Of a DNA stretch of 64,000 nt, positions 46,953 through 57,522 are shown piece by piece. The stretch spans positions 891,434-955,433 of the forward strand of contig NZ_BCUR01000004.1 in NCBI RefSeq assembly GCF_003569005.1, given 5' to 3'. Position 1 is the first letter of the stretch; the number at the start of each line of letters is the position of its first letter. A model generated the notes under the pieces. The model was not told where the DNA came from. It saw nothing but the letters and a program-made list of their open reading frames with translations, and did no database searches. The position numbers and the translations under genes were made by a program. The stretch comes from Vibrio superstes (GTDB taxonomy: Bacteria; Pseudomonadota; Gammaproteobacteria; Enterobacterales; Vibrionaceae).

Positions 46953-47028
46953 TGGCTCCCCCTGCAAGACTTGAACTTGCGACATACGGATTAACAGTCC
47001 GCCGTTCTACCAACTGAACTAAGGGGGA
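46953..47028 (-). tRNA. tRNA-Asn(GTT)
   Basis: 76-base minus-strand cloverleaf: acceptor TCCCCCT, anticodon loop CTGTTAA with anticodon GTT, T loop TTCAAGT, and encoded CCA. Confidence 0.96.
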
Positions 47029-47120
47029 ATTGCTCTAAAGCGAGGCGAATATTACTGAGAAGGCTTACCACTGTCAACATTAAATCTGAAGATTTATAGG
47101 AAAAATTGTGCGACTCGTGT

Positions 47121-47186
47121 TGTGGATAATGTTGAGGCCAGTCGTATTAAGGCTTGATGACAGTTATCCACTGATTTTGTGGATAA
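47121..47186. promoter_or_regulatory. Cluster of three DnaA boxes upstream of uvrB
   Basis: TGTGGATAA, the complement of the consensus TTATCCACA, occurs perfectly at 47121-47129 and 47178-47186; an opposite-strand TTATCCACT (eight of nine) lies at 47164-47172. The boxes at 47164 and 47178 form an inverted pair. Confidence 0.65.
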
Positions 47187-47525
47187 GTATGTTGATGATA
47201 TTGGGGCAACTTTATTTTGTTAACAAACTGGTAACCTGGTCTAGTGCAGTTGTCTACTGTAAGTGCAGATAATACAAGGTGTTGTACGAGAAATATGTGC
47301 TATAACAAGATTTAAGAGGTGTTTCTAGGTTGCTCAAAAAACAAACAGAAAGTTAACGTTTGAATAAATTCTGGGGAAAAGCTGTGAGTTAAATAGATGT
47401 TACAATATGAGGGTTTTCTTGCAGGGGAGAAGAATATAGCAAATGTTAAAATCGAGTGCTAGCACTATTGGTGATAAAATTGATATAAATACCCATAAAG
47501 ATAATTTAGGTGAAGGTAACCCATT
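47187..47525. promoter_or_regulatory. Promoter region of uvrB-luxO
   Basis: About 340 bases. I found no LexA-type CTG-N10-CAG site and no Qrr-like sRNA. GAAGG (47512-47516) serves the GTG start of uvrB. No gene is supported. Confidence 0.45.
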
Positions 47526-49571
47526 GTGGATGAAGAAAAAAGCATCAAAACGTTTGAATTGGTTTCGAGCTATCAGCCCGCGGGAGATCAGCCCACAGCC
47601 ATCAAACAACTGCTTGATGGACTGGATAGTGGTCTAGCCCACCAAACGTTATTGGGTGTGACTGGCTCGGGTAAAACCTTTTCTTTGGCCAATGTTATCG
47701 CCGAGGCGCAGCGACCGGCCATCATTTTGGCACCGAACAAGACCTTAGCTGCTCAATTGTATGGGGAGATGAAAGCCTTCTTTCCTAACAATGCCGTTGA
47801 GTACTTTGTTTCGTATTACGATTACTATCAACCTGAAGCGTACGTTCCGACTACTGACACCTTTATCGAGAAAGACTCTTCGGTGAATGCCCATATTGAA
47901 CAAATGAGGCTGTCAGCGACCAAGGCGCTGCTAGAGCGAAAAGATGCCATCATTGTGGCGTCCGTTTCGGCTATCTATGGACTGGGTGACCCTGAGTCTT
48001 ATCTTAAAATGATGTTACATGTTAGGCGTGGCGATGTTATGGATCAAAGAGATATCCTACGCCGTCTTGCAGAATTACAGTATTCAAGAAACGATGTGGC
48101 ATTTGAGCGTGGTCAATTCCGCGTTCGAGGTGAGGTGATTGATATCTATCCTGCTGAATCTGAGCATGATGCAGTACGTATTGAGATGTTTGATGATGAG
48201 ATAGATTGCATCAGCATCTTCGATCCACTAACAGGCTCAGTGATCCAAAGAGATCTACCTCGGTTTACCATCTATCCGAAAACCCACTATGTCACACCGC
48301 GTGATCGAATGCTGGAAGCGATAGAGAAGATTAAAGACGAGCTCGTTGATCGTAAGAAGTATTTACTTGATAACAACAAGTTACTTGAAGAGCAGCGCAT
48401 TAGTCAGCGTACCCAGTTTGATATCGAAATGATGAACGAACTTGGGTTTTGTTCAGGGGTAGAAAACTACTCAAGACACCTTAGTGGGCGTGAAGAGGGT
48501 GAGCCGCCTCCAACCTTGTTTGATTATCTTCCTGCAGACGGCTTGTTGGTGATCGATGAGTCACACGTGACGGTTCCACAGATTGGCGCTATGTATAAAG
48601 GCGACCGTTCTCGTAAAGAGACTTTAGTCGAGTTTGGCTTTCGTTTACCGTCAGCCCTTGATAACCGCCCATTAAAATTTGATGAGTTTGAAGCCTTAGC
48701 CCCTCAAACTATCTTTGTTTCAGCAACGCCCAGTGATTATGAAAAAGAAATGTCCGGCAACGATATTGCTGAGCAGGTGGTTCGCCCTACAGGTTTGCTT
48801 GATCCTGAGATTGAGGTGCGCCCTGTAGGTACTCAGGTTGATGACTTGCTGTCTGAGATACGCATTCGAAGCGTTAAAGACGAAAGGGTATTGGTGACGA
48901 CATTAACCAAGCGTATGGCTGAGGATTTAACGGAATACTTGACCGAGCATGATGTTAAGGTTCGTTATTTGCACTCGGATGTGGATACTGTAGAGCGGGT
49001 CGAAATAATCCGCGACCTGCGTTTAGGTGAGTTTGACGTGTTGGTGGGCATTAACTTGCTTCGAGAAGGCTTGGATATGCCAGAGGTATCGCTGGTGGCT
49101 ATTCTCGATGCTGATAAAGAAGGCTTCCTTCGTTCAGAGCGTTCGCTGATTCAGACCATAGGTCGCGCCGCGCGTAACCTTGAAGGTAAGGCCATTTTGT
49201 ATGGCGATCGCATTACCAAGTCGATGGCCAAAGCGATAGGCGAAACAGAGCGTCGACGCTTGAAGCAGCAACAGTACAATGAAGATAATGGTATCCAGCC
49301 ACAGGCTCTGAAGAAAAGCGTCAAAGACATTATGGAGCTGGGGAGTGTTGCTAAAGCTGGAGGCAATAAGAAGTCGAAAGCTGTGCCGCTATCGAAAGTG
49401 GCAGAAAGCGATGAGCAATATAAGACTTTGTCACCGCAAGAATTAGAGAAGCTTATACTTAAGCTAGAAAACGAGATGTACCAGCATGCTCAGAATCTTG
49501 AGTTTGAGCAAGCGGCTGCCAAACGAGATCAAATGGAAGAGTACCGAAGACAATTCATCGCCAATAGCTAA
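47526..49571 (+). CDS. uvrB: Excinuclease ABC subunit B
   Basis: Start is GTG at 47526, with GAAGG ten bases before; the product of 681 residues aligns at once with the family ([19 protein letters not shown]). Walker [10 protein letters not shown] (about 40-48), the beta-hairpin [12 protein letters not shown], helicase motif [21 protein letters not shown] and the C-terminal UVR motif binding UvrC ([20 protein letters not shown]) are present. UvrB verifies DNA damage after UvrA loading and recruits UvrC. It lies 19 bases before luxO, so some read-through into luxO is likely. Confidence 0.97.
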   Translation: MDEEKSIKTFELVSSYQPAGDQPTAIKQLLDGLDSGLAHQTLLGVTGSGKTFSLANVIAEAQRPAIILAPNKTLAAQLYGEMKAFFPNNAVEYFVSYYDYYQPEAYVPTTDTFIEKDSSVNAHIEQMRLSATKALLERKDAIIVASVSAIYGLGDPESYLKMMLHVRRGDVMDQRDILRRLAELQYSRNDVAFERGQFRVRGEVIDIYPAESEHDAVRIEMFDDEIDCISIFDPLTGSVIQRDLPRFTIYPKTHYVTPRDRMLEAIEKIKDELVDRKKYLLDNNKLLEEQRISQRTQFDIEMMNELGFCSGVENYSRHLSGREEGEPPPTLFDYLPADGLLVIDESHVTVPQIGAMYKGDRSRKETLVEFGFRLPSALDNRPLKFDEFEALAPQTIFVSATPSDYEKEMSGNDIAEQVVRPTGLLDPEIEVRPVGTQVDDLLSEIRIRSVKDERVLVTTLTKRMAEDLTEYLTEHDVKVRYLHSDVDTVERVEIIRDLRLGEFDVLVGINLLREGLDMPEVSLVAILDADKEGFLRSERSLIQTIGRAARNLEGKAILYGDRITKSMAKAIGETERRRLKQQQYNEDNGIQPQALKKSVKDIMELGSVAKAGGNKKSKAVPLSKVAESDEQYKTLSPQELEKLILKLENEMYQHAQNLEFEQAAAKRDQMEEYRRQFIANS

Positions 49572-49590
49572 GAGTTAGGTTTAACAGCGA

Positions 49591-50994
49591 ATGTCAAAAA
49601 ATAAAATAGCAAACAAGCAGTTGAGATTGTTGATGGTAGAGGACACGCTCTCAGTGGCGACCTTATATCAGACCTACTTATCAACATTGAATTTGGATAT
49701 TCAAATCGTTTCTAGTGGAGAGGCTGCATTAGCACATCTAGAGCAGCAGCCTATCGATCTTATGCTGCTGGACTTACGCCTGCCCGACATGACAGGAATG
49801 GACGTATTGAAAAAGGTGCGGGCAAGAGCACCTAAAGTCCCGGTTATCTTCATGACAGCACATGGCTCTATTGAGGTTGCCGTTGAGGCGATGAGAGCCG
49901 GTGCCCATGACTTTTTGATCAAGCCGTGTGAGGCGGATCAGCTCCGTATCACAGTGTCCAAAGCGATACACCAAACTCAAAATGGTAAACACGATGTTCT
50001 TGGCGAGATAAACCAATATCAAGGCTTTATTGGCTCTAGCGCTAACATGCAAAAGGTCTATAAGACCATAGACTCGGCTGCATCTAGTAAGGCGAGTATC
50101 TTTATTACTGGCGAGAGCGGAACAGGTAAAGAGGTGTGTGCTGAGGCTATCCACTCTGTGAGTAATCGAAGTACTGAGCCCTTTATTGCACTGAACTGTG
50201 CCGCAATTCCTAAAGACCTGATTGAAAGTGAGCTGTTTGGTCATGTAAAAGGCGCCTTTACTGGGGCCGCAACGGATCGAAAAGGGGCGGCAGAGCTGGC
50301 CGATGGCGGTACCTTATTTTTGGATGAATTGTGTGAGATGGATTTGGACTTGCAAACCAAATTACTGCGCTTTATTCAGACGGGTACCTATCAAAAAGTG
50401 GGTTCATCAAAGCTCAGCGCAGTCGATGTGCGTTTTGTGTGTGCGACCAACAAAGACCCATGGCAAGAAGTTAGAAGAGGGCGTTTTCGTGAAGACCTTT
50501 ATTACCGTCTTTACGTTATTCCATTGCATCTGCCACCTCTAAGAGACAGAGGTGATGACATCGTCGAGATTGCGTATTCTTTGTTAGGTTTTACCTCCCT
50601 AGAAGAGAATAAGCAGTTTGGCAAATTCAACGAAGAGGTGCTTCGACACTTCGTTGCCTATCCTTGGCCGGGGAATGTGCGCCAGTTGCAAAATGTGATT
50701 CGCAATATTGTGGTTCTCAATGAAGGCGAAGAGGTGAAAATGGACATGCTGCCTTCACCCTTGGATCGCTTCAGAGTGGCTTCCTATTCCGAAGATGTTA
50801 TCGATCAGTTCATAGACCCTGAGCAAAATGACGACAGCAAAAAGATCGTGCCGTTGGCGTTAGTAGAGCGCAGAACCATAGAACGAGCCATTGAACTGTG
50901 CGGTGGCAGCATACCTGCCGCCGCTACTCAACTAGATGTCAGTGCATCAACACTCTATAGAAAACTAGAAAAATGGGAGAAAGGGCGTGGATGA
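49591..50994 (+). CDS. luxO: Quorum-sensing sigma-54 response regulator LuxO
   Basis: 467 residues: receiver domain (phosphoacceptor Asp61 in [13 protein letters not shown], about 57-69), AAA+ sigma-54 activator domain (Walker [15 protein letters not shown] loop that contacts sigma-54, about 217-222, and DELCEM), and a Fis-type helix-turn-helix at the end ([16 protein letters not shown]). Phosphorylated LuxO at low cell density activates the Qrr small RNAs with sigma-54. Followed by luxU with an eight-base overlap. No Qrr1-like gene is next to it in this window. Confidence 0.96.
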   Translation: MSKNKIANKQLRLLMVEDTLSVATLYQTYLSTLNLDIQIVSSGEAALAHLEQQPIDLMLLDLRLPDMTGMDVLKKVRARAPKVPVIFMTAHGSIEVAVEAMRAGAHDFLIKPCEADQLRITVSKAIHQTQNGKHDVLGEINQYQGFIGSSANMQKVYKTIDSAASSKASIFITGESGTGKEVCAEAIHSVSNRSTEPFIALNCAAIPKDLIESELFGHVKGAFTGAATDRKGAAELADGGTLFLDELCEMDLDLQTKLLRFIQTGTYQKVGSSKLSAVDVRFVCATNKDPWQEVRRGRFREDLYYRLYVIPLHLPPLRDRGDDIVEIAYSLLGFTSLEENKQFGKFNEEVLRHFVAYPWPGNVRQLQNVIRNIVVLNEGEEVKMDMLPSPLDRFRVASYSEDVIDQFIDPEQNDDSKKIVPLALVERRTIERAIELCGGSIPAAATQLDVSASTLYRKLEKWEKGRG

Positions 50995-51340
50995 ACTAAA
51001 TCTGTTGCAAAGCGATAAGATTACTAGCTTACGTGCACAGGTGGGTGAGGAAGCCATGCCAGCATTACTCGATATCTTCAAGCAAGAGCTTCAGCAATAT
51101 ATTGGTCAAATTGAAGGCGTGGCTGTTAGCGAAGAGAATAGAGAGATGATTGCTCGCACCTGTCACGCGATAAAGGGCAGCGCGCCGAGTTTTGGTGCTG
51201 CCTTACTCGCAGAAAAGGCCAGTGAAATGGACGCCTTTTACAAACAACAACAGCTCCAAGATTTTGACAGTCAATGTGGCGAGCTAATTTCACTGTTGCG
51301 ACGGACCGTATTTAAGTTGGACCAGTTACAGCTGCTCTAA
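50987..51340 (+). CDS. luxU: Quorum-sensing phosphorelay protein LuxU
   Basis: GTG start at 50987 within the end of luxO, AAGGG upstream. 117 residues forming an HPt four-helix bundle with phosphoacceptor His60 in [14 protein letters not shown]. It passes phosphate from the hybrid sensors LuxQ, LuxN or CqsS types to LuxO. Its last 15 bases overlap the convergent yvcK-like gene. Confidence 0.95.
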   Translation: MDELNLLQSDKITSLRAQVGEEAMPALLDIFKQELQQYIGQIEGVAVSEENREMIARTCHAIKGSAPSFGAALLAEKASEMDAFYKQQQLQDFDSQCGELISLLRRTVFKLDQLQLL

Positions 51341-52210
51341 AACCGCTAAACGAAGTTTCTCGCGATCGTGACGCCAGCCTCTATTCATTGAGGCAAGGTC
51401 GCGGGTAACTATGTTCCATTTCTCTTCCAATTCTGGATGCGGAACGCCGCCCAATACCACGTCGATTTTTCGCCCTTGGCATGCACGCTCAATCCAGTTT
51501 AGTTTTTGCCTTAAATCCATGCGACCCGCCGGGCCAAATTCAGGGCTCAGGTTTTCGATTAGCATTACCTTTGCATCGGTATTGGCCTTAATGGCTCTGC
51601 CGATTTCGGGCAATAACAGAGGAGGCATGATACTGGTTAAAAAGCTGCCCGGTCCCAGAATGATCACATCAGCTTGCTTGATGGCATCAACCGACTCGCA
51701 AATAGCAGGGACTTCAGGGTCAAGATCAAGCCTTAACAGGTCCTCTTCCATTTCATCAACGCTGGTTTCACCTTTTACCCAGCTCCCCTTAGTGGATAAG
51801 GCGCGTAAGTCTGAAGGGTGCTCGGTCATCGGCAAGATATTGACATCCACCTTAAGTAACTCACGGACTAAATTGATGGCCTCTAGTGGCCTAACCGATA
51901 GGTTATCTAAGGCGGTGAGAATTAGATTACCTAGATTATGACCATCGAGCTCGCCAGCCCCGCGAAAGCGATATTCAAACATCATTGAATTGATAGTGGG
52001 CTCTGTAATTAACTGGTTAATACAGTTGCGGGTATCACCCCATGCAATCCCGCCTTGGCAGTAACGAATACGCCCGGTGGAACCGCCATTATCTGTGGTG
52101 GTGACTATGCCGGTTGCATTGCTTCCAAAATCTTTTAAAGCCGCCAAAATACGACCAAGACCATGCCCGCCACCGATGGCGACGACTTTTTTAGATGAGT
52201 AAATTTCCAC
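51326..52210 (-). CDS. YvcK/CofD-like family protein (gluconeogenesis factor family)
   Basis: 294 residues with the family's opening nucleotide-binding phrase KKVVAIGGGHGLGRILAALK, then TTTDNGGSTGRIR, DTRNCINQL, ELDGHNLGNLILTAL and VILGPGSFLTSIMPPLL. YvcK-family proteins bind UDP-sugars and influence cell-wall synthesis and growth on gluconeogenic carbon in Gram-positive bacteria; in E. coli (YbhK) the role is unclear. Convergent with luxU, with a 15-base overlap and no terminator between. Divergent from moaA. Confidence 0.9.
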   Translation of the reverse strand: MEIYSSKKVVAIGGGHGLGRILAALKDFGSNATGIVTTTDNGGSTGRIRYCQGGIAWGDTRNCINQLITEPTINSMMFEYRFRGAGELDGHNLGNLILTALDNLSVRPLEAINLVRELLKVDVNILPMTEHPSDLRALSTKGSWVKGETSVDEMEEDLLRLDLDPEVPAICESVDAIKQADVIILGPGSFLTSIMPPLLLPEIGRAIKANTDAKVMLIENLSPEFGPAGRMDLRQKLNWIERACQGRKIDVVLGGVPHPELEEKWNIVTRDLASMNRGWRHDREKLRLAVLEQL

Positions 52211-52375
52211 GCTAATCGCTTATTTTCCTTAGAAATACTGGGCAAATGTACCCGAATCTTTAGATTAGACCAAATTTACCGCGAATGAACTTGATTAAAC
52301 GCGCCTTTTGTAACATTCATCTTGGCAAAAGTTACTGCATTCCTTTAGGCTTTAGCATTCGCCTGCTAAAAATGG

Positions 52376-52530
52376 TTTATACTGTAGGTGTAAAACTCCG
52401 AGTCTCCTTCACTAAGTTTGACGCTGTGTTCCCGAAAGCGAACGTTTGGGCAGAACAATATGTGATTTAGGCCGTGGCATTTCGCCACCAGGGTTGCTCT
52501 AGAAATGGAGTAGCCTCCCGTATTTAGGAA
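52376..52530 (+). promoter_or_regulatory. Probable molybdenum cofactor (Moco) riboswitch before moaA
   Basis: The structured leader between yvcK and moaA contains CTCCGAGTCTCC (52396-52407), a strong hairpin GTGGCATTTCGCCAC (52473-52487) and GGAGTAGCCTCCCG (52507-52520), shortly before the AGGAAAGG ribosome site. Vibrio moaA is among the genes known to carry the Moco RNA motif, and the position and hairpins fit. Covariance was not tested, so limits are approximate. Confidence 0.7.
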
Positions 52531-52539
52531 AGGTGTTTT

Positions 52540-53529
52540 GTGACCCAACAATTCGAAGATAGTTTTCATCGCAAGTTTTATTACTTGCGACTTTCAGTTA
52601 CCGATGTATGTAACTTTAAGTGCAATTATTGCTTGCCGGATGGGTATCATCCAGAGGCGAGTAAACGCCCCCCATTTATCACTCTGCCTGAGATACAGCG
52701 TGTCGTGAGAGCGTTTGCCCATTGCGGTACGACTAAGGTTCGTATCACTGGTGGCGAACCAACTCTGCGTAGAGATTTCACGGATATTGTGCACAGCGTT
52801 GCCGAGACCCGAGGCATCGACAAAGTCGCCACAACGACCAACGGTTATCGTATGGCTAAGCAAGTTTCCGATTGGAAAGATGCTGGGCTTACGCATATCA
52901 ACGTTAGCCTCGACAGCCTTGATCCCAAGCAATTTCATCAGATTACGGGTCAAAACCGATTTCATGATGTTATGGCGGGTATCGATCGCGCCTTTGAAGT
53001 GGGATATGAGCAGGTTAAAGTGAATGTGGTTCTACTCAAAGACCTCAATAGCCAACAACTGCCACAATTCCTAAACTGGATTAAAGATAAGCCAATCCAA
53101 TTGCGTTTTATCGAACTGATGAAAACCGGCGAAATGGATGAGCTGTTTGATAAGCGCCATGTTTCTGGGGTAGCAATACGAAATCAATTGATTGCCAATG
53201 GTTGGATCTTAAAGCTTCGAGAAGTGAATGATGGGCCAGCCCAGGTATTTATCCACCCAGATTACAAGGGTGAGATAGGCCTTATCATGCCATACGAAAA
53301 AGGCTTCTGCTCAACGTGTAATCGACTGCGAGTATCAGCGATGGGTAAATTACACCTTTGCCTATTTGGTGAAGAGGGCTTAGAACTTCGCGATCTGATG
53401 CAAAAAGATGAGCAAGAAGAGGCTTTGATTGCTCGCATATCGCAGGGTTTACAAACCAAAGATATCAGCCACCACCTTGATCAAAATAATCCAGGAGCGA
53501 CACCGCACCTGGCATCGATCGGCGGCTAA
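52540..53529 (+). CDS. moaA: GTP 3',8-cyclase MoaA
   Basis: GTG start at 52540 after AGGAAAGG. 329 residues; radical-SAM cluster CNFKCNYC (Cys24, 28, 31), second cluster [30 protein letters not shown] for SAM binding and the essential C-terminal GG. It converts GTP to the cyclic intermediate that MoaC turns into cPMP. First gene of moaABCDE, behind a probable Moco riboswitch. Supports molybdoenzymes such as the TtrA-like protein at the start of the window. Confidence 0.97.
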   Translation: MTQQFEDSFHRKFYYLRLSVTDVCNFKCNYCLPDGYHPEASKRPPFITLPEIQRVVRAFAHCGTTKVRITGGEPTLRRDFTDIVHSVAETRGIDKVATTTNGYRMAKQVSDWKDAGLTHINVSLDSLDPKQFHQITGQNRFHDVMAGIDRAFEVGYEQVKVNVVLLKDLNSQQLPQFLNWIKDKPIQLRFIELMKTGEMDELFDKRHVSGVAIRNQLIANGWILKLREVNDGPAQVFIHPDYKGEIGLIMPYEKGFCSTCNRLRVSAMGKLHLCLFGEEGLELRDLMQKDEQEEALIARISQGLQTKDISHHLDQNNPGATPHLASIGG

Positions 53530-53580
53530 TCTTCGTCACACTATTAATTTACAACAAACAGTACATAGGAATTGAGAGAA

Positions 53581-54093
53581 ATGGGACACGCTCATAATGA
53601 TTTTACGCCGGCTAGCATTGCCGTATTGACTGTATCAGACACTCGCACTGAAGAAACCGATACGAGTGGTGGTTACCTAGCAGACCAGGTAAAAGAAACA
53701 GGTCATAAATTAGCGGACAAACAAATCGTTATTGATGATGTTTATAAAATTCGCGCTATTGTCTCTAAATGGATTGCCGATGAAAATGTTGATGCCATTT
53801 TAGTAACAGGTGGCACTGGCTTTACTGCTAGAGATTTTACACCGGAAGCACTGGCTCCACTGTTTGACAAGCAAGTTGAAGGGTTTGGTGAGCTATTCCG
53901 CGCTGTATCGTACGAAGAGATCGGCACCTCAACTATTCAATCACGCGCTTTGGGCGGTTTTGCAAATCGTACGGTTATCTTGGCAATGCCTGGCTCAACA
54001 GGTGCTTGCAGAACAGCATGGACTCGCATCATCAAAGACCAATTAGATTCTCGCCATAAGCCATGTAACTTCATGCCGCATATTGGGATGTAA
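53581..54093 (+). CDS. moaB: Molybdopterin biosynthesis protein MoaB
   Basis: Start at ATG 53581, eight bases after GAGAG/AGGAATT; 170 residues. The MogA/MoaB fold motifs are present: [36 protein letters not shown] (about 78-95) and [13 protein letters not shown]. It is thought to adenylylate molybdopterin or to be redundant with MogA. Second in the moa operon. Confidence 0.95.
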   Translation: MGHAHNDFTPASIAVLTVSDTRTEETDTSGGYLADQVKETGHKLADKQIVIDDVYKIRAIVSKWIADENVDAILVTGGTGFTARDFTPEALAPLFDKQVEGFGELFRAVSYEEIGTSTIQSRALGGFANRTVILAMPGSTGACRTAWTRIIKDQLDSRHKPCNFMPHIGM

Positions 54094-54099
54094 GCAAAG

Positions 54100-54579
54100 A
54101 TGAGTGAATTAACCCATATTAACCAAAGCGGTGAAGCGAATATGGTCGATGTGTCTGCGAAAGCAGACACTGTGCGTGAGGCGAGGGCAGAAGCTATCGT
54201 CACCATGTCAGAACAGACCCTCGCATTGATTTTAAGTGGTGACCATCATAAAGGTGATGTGTTTGCTACAGCCCGTATCGCGGGTATTCAAGCCGCGAAG
54301 AAGACTTGGGATCTGATTCCCCTTTGCCACCCCTTGTTGCTGTCTAAGGTTGAGGTTCAATTGACCCCAATTAAAGAGACCAATCAGGTGCGTATCGAGT
54401 CAACCTGTAAGCTTGCGGGTAAGACAGGTGTTGAAATGGAAGCCCTAACAGCGGCCTCTGTTGCAGCCTTAACCATCTACGATATGTGTAAAGCAGTGCA
54501 AAAAGACATCGTGATTTCTCAGGTTCGATTGCTTGAAAAGACCGGTGGTAAATCAGGTCATTTTGAGGCGGCGTTATGA
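54100..54579 (+). CDS. moaC: Cyclic pyranopterin monophosphate synthase MoaC
   Basis: 159 residues; [15 protein letters not shown], the [19 protein letters not shown] stretch, [13 protein letters not shown], and [20 protein letters not shown] with the conserved DMCKA are diagnostic. Completes cPMP formation after MoaA. Six bases after moaB; overlaps moaD by four bases. Confidence 0.97.
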   Translation: MSELTHINQSGEANMVDVSAKADTVREARAEAIVTMSEQTLALILSGDHHKGDVFATARIAGIQAAKKTWDLIPLCHPLLLSKVEVQLTPIKETNQVRIESTCKLAGKTGVEMEALTAASVAALTIYDMCKAVQKDIVISQVRLLEKTGGKSGHFEAAL

Positions 54580-54821
54580 TCAAGGTAGTTTTCTTTGCTC
54601 AGGTGAGAGAGCTTGTTGGTGAAGATGAAGTCACTATCGACAGTACAGATACCTCGGTAGACGCTATCAGACAACAACTTATAGAACGTGGTGATAAGTG
54701 GGCTCTAGCATTAGAGTCAGGAAAGCTGTTAGCTGCAGTTAATCACACTATGGTTCCTTTAGATTCGACGGTTAAGTCGGGCGATGAAGTGGCCTTCTTC
54801 CCTCCGGTAACAGGAGGTTGA
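54576..54821 (+). CDS. moaD: Molybdopterin synthase sulfur carrier subunit MoaD
   Basis: 81 residues of ubiquitin-like fold, ending in the PPVTGG tail that is thiocarboxylated to donate sulfur. Starts with an ATGA overlap to moaC, indicating translational coupling. Confidence 0.95.
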   Translation: MIKVVFFAQVRELVGEDEVTIDSTDTSVDAIRQQLIERGDKWALALESGKLLAAVNHTMVPLDSTVKSGDEVAFFPPVTGG

Positions 54822-54822
54822 T

Positions 54823-55272
54823 GTGGATAAGGTACTGGTTCAAGAGCAGGATTTCGACCTAGGTGAAGAATATGCCTTGTTGTCAGAGTCTTCCTCTATC
54901 GGCGCTGTAGTTACATTTGTTGGAAAAGTACGAGATTTTAACCTCGGTGATGACGTTATTGGCTTGAACTTACAACATTACCCGGTTATGACAGAGAAGG
55001 CACTGCACGAGATTTGTAGTGAAGCACGCAGCCGTTGGCCATTGGACAGGGTAACCATCATACATCGCGTTGGAGACTTAGATATCGCCGACCAGATTGT
55101 GTTGGTTGGGGTGTCTAGTGCACACAGAGACGCTGCGTTTGCGGGTTGTGAGTTCATTATGGACTTTTTGAAAACGAAAGCACCATTTTGGAAAAAAGAA
55201 CGTCTTAAGGACTCTTCAAGGTGGTTGGATTCGAGAGAATCTGATCAAGTTTCTATGAAACGCTGGTCATAA
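54823..55272 (+). CDS. moaE: Molybdopterin synthase catalytic subunit MoaE
   Basis: 149 residues. The start is GTG at 54823, five bases after a perfect AGGAGG; a nearby ATG at 54821 is out of frame. The family core GAVVTFVGKVRDFNLGDDV, HRVGDL and KAPFWKKER (catalytic lysine) is present. Together with MoaD it inserts two sulfurs into cPMP. Last moa gene. Confidence 0.96.
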   Translation: MDKVLVQEQDFDLGEEYALLSESSSIGAVVTFVGKVRDFNLGDDVIGLNLQHYPVMTEKALHEICSEARSRWPLDRVTIIHRVGDLDIADQIVLVGVSSAHRDAAFAGCEFIMDFLKTKAPFWKKERLKDSSRWLDSRESDQVSMKRWS

Positions 55273-55321
55273 TCTTACTGAAATCACCTGTGTGATGACG
55301 ATCACAAAAGTAGTGAAACCT

Positions 55322-55350
55322 AAAGCCCCTTGTTTCAGAGGGGCTTTTTT
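55322..55350 (+). terminator. Terminator after moa operon
   Basis: AAAGCCCCT and AGGGGCTTT form a stem, followed by T. Confidence 0.93.
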
Positions 55351-55800
55351 GATCTAGATCATAAGTATTTAGCTGTTTTTATATCTTTATGATTTTTAAA
55401 TACCAAACCAAAAGTGAAAAACTTGAAGGGTTGGTTTTCATTTGGTGTGCTTTAGGTTGCTGTTTTGTTAAGCTTGGCATCCTGTATTGTGATGCCTGTC
55501 ACTAAATACTGATTAGTCATGTAACAAAGTATTCCTCGTTAAAAATTTGTAGGTTAGATCACTGAACTTTTTCACTAAATCCAAATTTAGTTCTGGAAAA
55601 TTGACCTAGGCAGGAATTTAGCAATTGCGTGAATACATTTTTATGGCAAAAACTTTCAAGGATGGTAACTTTGTTTCCAATCTTTATGGTCTTTTAGCTT
55701 TTTAAGTTTCTTTCTGGATACAAAGTGACTTAAAAACAACAGCTTGAAGTCAGAATAAAGAGTTCATGGATGCAACGATATAATAACTGGAGTTTATTGC
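55351..55800 (+). promoter_or_regulatory. oppA upstream region
   Basis: About 450 AT-rich bases before oppA without a gene; GGAG at 55789-55792 is the ribosome site. A palindromic TTGATCTAGATCAT at 55349-55362 overlaps the end of the moa terminator. Nothing else recognised. Confidence 0.4.
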
Positions 55801-57429
55801 ATGTATAAAAATAAGATCACCCAAGCTCTAATCCTTGGAGCGGGCCTAGCTGCGGCAACCACCTCTTTCGCTACTCTTGCTGCAAACGTTCCTGCTGGTA
55901 CTGAGCTTGCTCCCGTACAGGAATTGGTTCGTGGTAACGGTACAGAGGTTGCTTCGATCGACCCGCATAAAACTGAAGGTGTTCCAGAGTCTCACGTTAT
56001 TCGTGACCTACTTGAAGGCCTAGTAAACCAAGATGCAGACGGCAACACTATCCCTGGTGTAGCTGAGTCTTGGGAAACGACAGACAACAAAACGTTCACT
56101 TTCAAACTTCGCAAAGATGCTAAATGGTCAAATGGCGACCCTGTAACAGCTGAAGACTTCGTTTACAGCTTCAAGCGTGCCGTTGATCCAAACACTGCTT
56201 CTCCGTACTCATGGTACCTAGAGATGACCACTATGGTTAACGCAGACGAGATCATTGCTGGTAAGAAAGACAAAGAAACTCTAGGTGTTAAAGCTCTAGA
56301 CGCGAACACCCTAGAAATTCAACTAGAACAAGCTGTACCATACTTCGTTAAGATGATGGGTCACACTACTGTTAAGCCAGTTCACCGTGGAACTGTTGAG
56401 AAGTTTGGTGACCAATGGACTAAGCCTGAAAACTTCGTTGGTAACGGTGCATTCGTTATGGACAAGTGGGTAGTGAACGAGCGTATTGAGCTTGTACGTA
56501 ACGCTAACTACTGGGACAACGAAAACACAGTTCTTAACAAGGTGACTTTCCTACCAGTTGAGAACCAAGTTGCTGAGATGAACCGCTTCCTATCTGGCGA
56601 GATTCAAATCACTAATGAACTGCCAATCGAGCACTTCAAGCGTCTGAAGAAAGAACACCCAGAGTCTGTAGATGTGAAGGGCAACCTATGTTCTTACTAC
56701 TACGGCTTCAACAACCAAAAAGCACCATTTGATGACGTTCGCGTACGTGAAGCTCTGTCTTACACTATCGACCGTGAAGTCATTGCGAACCTAATCCTAG
56801 GTCAAGGTCAAAAGCCAGCTTACTTCCTAACTCCTGAAATCACAGCGGGCTTCAACCCTGAGGTTCCAGAGTACGGTAAGATGACTCAAAAAGAACGTAA
56901 CGCTAAAGCGAAAGAGCTTCTAGCTGAAGCGGGCTTTGATAAGAGCAACCCTCTAACGTTCACACTGCTTTACAACACCTCTGAAAACCACAAGAAGATT
57001 GCTACAGCAGTACAATCTATGTGGGCTAAAGATCTTGGCGTAAAAGTAACGCTTGAGAACCAAGAGTGGAAAACTTACCTAGATACACGTCGTCAAGGTG
57101 ACTTTGACGTGACTCGTGCTGGTTGGTGTGGCGACTACAACGAAGCATCAAGCTTCCTATCGCTAATGCAATCTAACAACAGCTCGAACGATCCTAAGTA
57201 CCACAGCGAAGCTTACGATGCGCTAATGGCGAAAGCTATGGCTGCGACCAACGATGCTGAGCGTGAAACACTATACGTAGAAGCTGAAAAGCAACTGGCT
57301 AAAGATATGCCTATCGCGCCTATCTACCAGTACGTGACTTCTCGTCTAGTTTCAGAAAAAGTGGGCGGCTACCCAAGCAACAACGCAGAAGACAAGCTGT
57401 TCTCTAAAGATATGTACATCATTAAGTAA
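55801..57429 (+). CDS. oppA: Oligopeptide ABC transporter periplasmic binding protein
   Basis: 542 residues with a signal peptide (cleavage after TLAANVPA region, about residue 26) and the family-5 solute-binding signature around residue 100 (FTFKLRKDAKWSNGDPVTAED). GFNNQKAPFDDVRVREALSY and RAGWCGDYNEASSFL are typical of OppA. It binds short peptides without sequence preference and delivers them to OppBC. Codon use suggests high expression. First gene of oppABCDF. Confidence 0.95.
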   Translation: MYKNKITQALILGAGLAAATTSFATLAANVPAGTELAPVQELVRGNGTEVASIDPHKTEGVPESHVIRDLLEGLVNQDADGNTIPGVAESWETTDNKTFTFKLRKDAKWSNGDPVTAEDFVYSFKRAVDPNTASPYSWYLEMTTMVNADEIIAGKKDKETLGVKALDANTLEIQLEQAVPYFVKMMGHTTVKPVHRGTVEKFGDQWTKPENFVGNGAFVMDKWVVNERIELVRNANYWDNENTVLNKVTFLPVENQVAEMNRFLSGEIQITNELPIEHFKRLKKEHPESVDVKGNLCSYYYGFNNQKAPFDDVRVREALSYTIDREVIANLILGQGQKPAYFLTPEITAGFNPEVPEYGKMTQKERNAKAKELLAEAGFDKSNPLTFTLLYNTSENHKKIATAVQSMWAKDLGVKVTLENQEWKTYLDTRRQGDFDVTRAGWCGDYNEASSFLSLMQSNNSSNDPKYHSEAYDALMAKAMAATNDAERETLYVEAEKQLAKDMPIAPIYQYVTSRLVSEKVGGYPSNNAEDKLFSKDMYIIK

Positions 57430-57522
57430 TTCCTACTTAAAACAATAATAACTATGAAAGACACTGCATGTGGAAACACATGCAGCGTCTAATTTTTTGT
57501 CACAGACTGGATGGATGAGTTT

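Noticed and set aside
47187..47525. LexA box before uvrB
   Set aside because: CTGGTCTAGTGCAG (around 47238) looked tempting but has only eight bases between CTG and CAG instead of ten; no other match seen.
55349..55362. FNR-like TTGATCTAGATCAT upstream of oppA
   Set aside because: It overlaps the moa terminator and is about 440 bases from the oppA start, so a role for oppA is doubtful; the palindrome could be chance.
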